Shown here: positions 7,631-8,880 of the stretch, one piece after another | Numbering within the stretch: the first letter of the stretch is position 1 | Layout: every line of letters begins with the position of its first letter | Assembly (NCBI GenBank): GCA_035455445.1 | Contig: DATIFC010000150.1 | Coordinates: 1 to 8,880 of the forward strand | DNA: 8,880 nt | Source of the DNA: AC-32 sp035455445 | GTDB taxonomy: Bacteria; Actinomycetota; Thermoleophilia; Gaiellales; Gaiellaceae | Direction of reading: 5' to 3' | The notes under the pieces: generated by a model | Database searches by the model: none | Told to the model about the DNA's origin: nothing | What the model saw: only the letters and a program-made list of their open reading frames with translations | Translations under genes and position numbers: made by a program

Positions 7631-8880
7631 GTGTCCAGACGCCGGCGCCAGCAGCGGCTCGAGCGCGTGCTCGGCACGCCCGCGCTGTTCTCGACCGCCT
7701 ACGGCAACGTCGGCTCGTCGATCTACTACGCGCTCGGCGTCACCGCCGCCTTCGCGCTCGGGCTCACGCCGCTGGTCTTCGTAATCGCCGGCGTCTTCTT
7801 CAGCCTGACCGCGCTCACCTACGCCGAGGGGACCGTCCGCTACCCGGAGGCCGGCGGCTCCGCGAGCTTCGCGCGCCACGCCTTCAACGAGCTCGCGTCC
7901 TTCGGGGCCGCCTGGGCGCAGATGCTCAACTACATCATCACGATCGCCATCTCGGCGTTCTTCGTGCCGCACTACCTGTCGATCTTCTGGTCGCCGCTGA
8001 AGCAGAACCCCTGGGACATCATCGGCGGCGCCGCGGTGATCGCCTTCCTGGTGCTCCTCAACATCGTGGGCATCCAGGAGTCGGCGCGGCTGAACATCTT
8101 CCTCGCGCTGATCGACTTCGCGACACAGCTGCTGCTCGTGCTCCTGGGCTTCGCGCTCATCTTCAGCCCCGAGACGCTGACCTCGAACGTGCACTGGGGC
8201 ACCGCCCCGACGTGGTCGCAGTTCCTGCTCGCTATCCCGATCGGGATGATCGCGTACACCGGGATCGAGACCGTCTCGAACCTCGCGGAGGAGACGCGCG
8301 ACCCCGTGCGCGCGATCCCGCGCTCGATCGGGCTCGTGGCGGTCGCCGTCTACGCGATCTACTTCACGCTGCCGCTGATCGCGCTCTCGGCGCTTCCGGT
8401 CGAGCGCAGCGCGGAGACCCACGGCGAGCTGACGACGCTGCTGGCCCTCCCGCCCGAGGACGGCGGGTTCCAGAACGACCCGGTGCTCGGGCTCGTCGAG
8501 CACCTGGGCATCTCCGGCACGCCGCTCGACGTGCTCAAGATCTACGTCGGCATCCTCGCCGCGACGATCCTCTTCATCGCGACCAACGCGGGGATCATCG
8601 GCGCCTCGCGGATCACCTACTCGATGGCGAGCTACCGCCAGCTGCCGGAGGTCTTCCGGCGCCTGCACCCGAAGTTCAAGACGCCGTATCTGTCGCTGCT
8701 CGTCTTCGCCGGCTTCGTCTCGATCCTCGTCCTGCTGCCCGGGAAGACGAGCTTCCTCGGGACGATGTACTCGTTCGGCGCGATGCTCTCGTTCACGGTC
8801 GCGCACGCCGCGGTCGTGCAGCTGCGGCGCCGCTATCCGGACGAGGAGCTCGCGTTCCGGGCGCGGCCCAACCTGCGCCT
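7631..8880 (+). CDS. APC-superfamily amino acid permease, 3'-truncated by window edge
   Basis: This is a secondary transporter of the amino acid-polyamine-organocation superfamily, in the cytoplasmic membrane. The visible 416 residues remain open at the right edge. After a basic start (SRRRRQQRLERVLG), helix 1 has the broken-helix motif GNVGSSIYYALG (25-36). About nine further hydrophobic segments follow, including 48-66, 88-119, 129-148, 155-178, 197-215, 233-256, 301-328, 353-370 and 375-398. Helix 6 and the loop after it read YTGIETVSNLAEETRDP and AIPRSI (209-233), the typical APC signature. A loop of about 45 charged residues (256-300) between helices 7 and 8 is long for the family. GTG 7631 is the first possible start because an in-frame TAG lies at 7619-7621. 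Substrate is unknown, with amino acids most likely. A very long open frame on the opposite strand (7430-8806) is a composition artefact. Confidence 0.9.
   Translation, partial: MSRRRRQQRLERVLGTPALFSTAYGNVGSSIYYALGVTAAFALGLTPLVFVIAGVFFSLTALTYAEGTVRYPEAGGSASFARHAFNELASFGAAWAQMLNYIITIAISAFFVPHYLSIFWSPLKQNPWDIIGGAAVIAFLVLLNIVGIQESARLNIFLALIDFATQLLLVLLGFALIFSPETLTSNVHWGTAPTWSQFLLAIPIGMIAYTGIETVSNLAEETRDPVRAIPRSIGLVAVAVYAIYFTLPLIALSALPVERSAETHGELTTLLALPPEDGGFQNDPVLGLVEHLGISGTPLDVLKIYVGILAATILFIATNAGIIGASRITYSMASYRQLPEVFRRLHPKFKTPYLSLLVFAGFVSILVLLPGKTSFLGTMYSFGAMLSFTVAHAAVVQLRRRYPDEELAFRARPNLR

Noticed and set aside
7430..8806. Open frame of 458 codons on the minus strand at the right end
   Set aside because: The + strand here encodes an APC permease with helix and signature motifs, open to the edge. 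The minus frame is charged low complexity.

Overview
The window is a very GC-rich (about 70% by eye) bacterial chromosome segment. All seven recognisable genes lie on the + strand, and GTG and TTG starts are used. The organism is probably a high-GC actinobacterium, most likely of the deep-branching Thermoleophilia type (Gaiellales/Solirubrobacterales). This rests on the base composition, on a secreted protein ending in a cysteine-paired PASTA domain, and on TANNNT hexamers close upstream of starts that lack a Shine-Dalgarno sequence. It is an inference from style, not a database match.

Left part (1-2592): a GT4-type glycosyltransferase cut by the left edge, then a GCS2/YbdK-type carboxylate-amine ligase 12 bases later, then a 97-residue helical protein whose GTG start overlaps the ligase stop by 8 bases. 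These three look co-directional and partly translationally coupled. Centre (2593-4573): a good sigma70-like promoter drives a secreted subtilisin-family (S8) protease. It has a signal peptide, a propeptide, a complete catalytic triad, a roughly 160-residue beta-rich domain inserted between the Asn and Ser motifs, and a C-terminal PASTA domain. Next (4586-5377) is S-methyl-5'-thioadenosine phosphorylase (mtnP), starting 12 bases after the protease stop.

Right part (5493-8880): a complete membrane proton-pumping pyrophosphatase (hppA) of the K+-independent type, behind a 115-base leader with two small hairpins. After a strong hairpin comes an APC-superfamily permease, probably read from a leaderless transcript and cut by the right edge.

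The genes are mostly housekeeping or secretory functions and do not form one obvious pathway. No RNA genes, CRISPR arrays, transposases or phage genes were seen. I found no convincing novel multi-gene system. The most notable items are the protease domain architecture, the glycosyltransferase-ligase-small protein cluster, a shared TAGNNT start-proximal motif, and the 3' hairpin after hppA.
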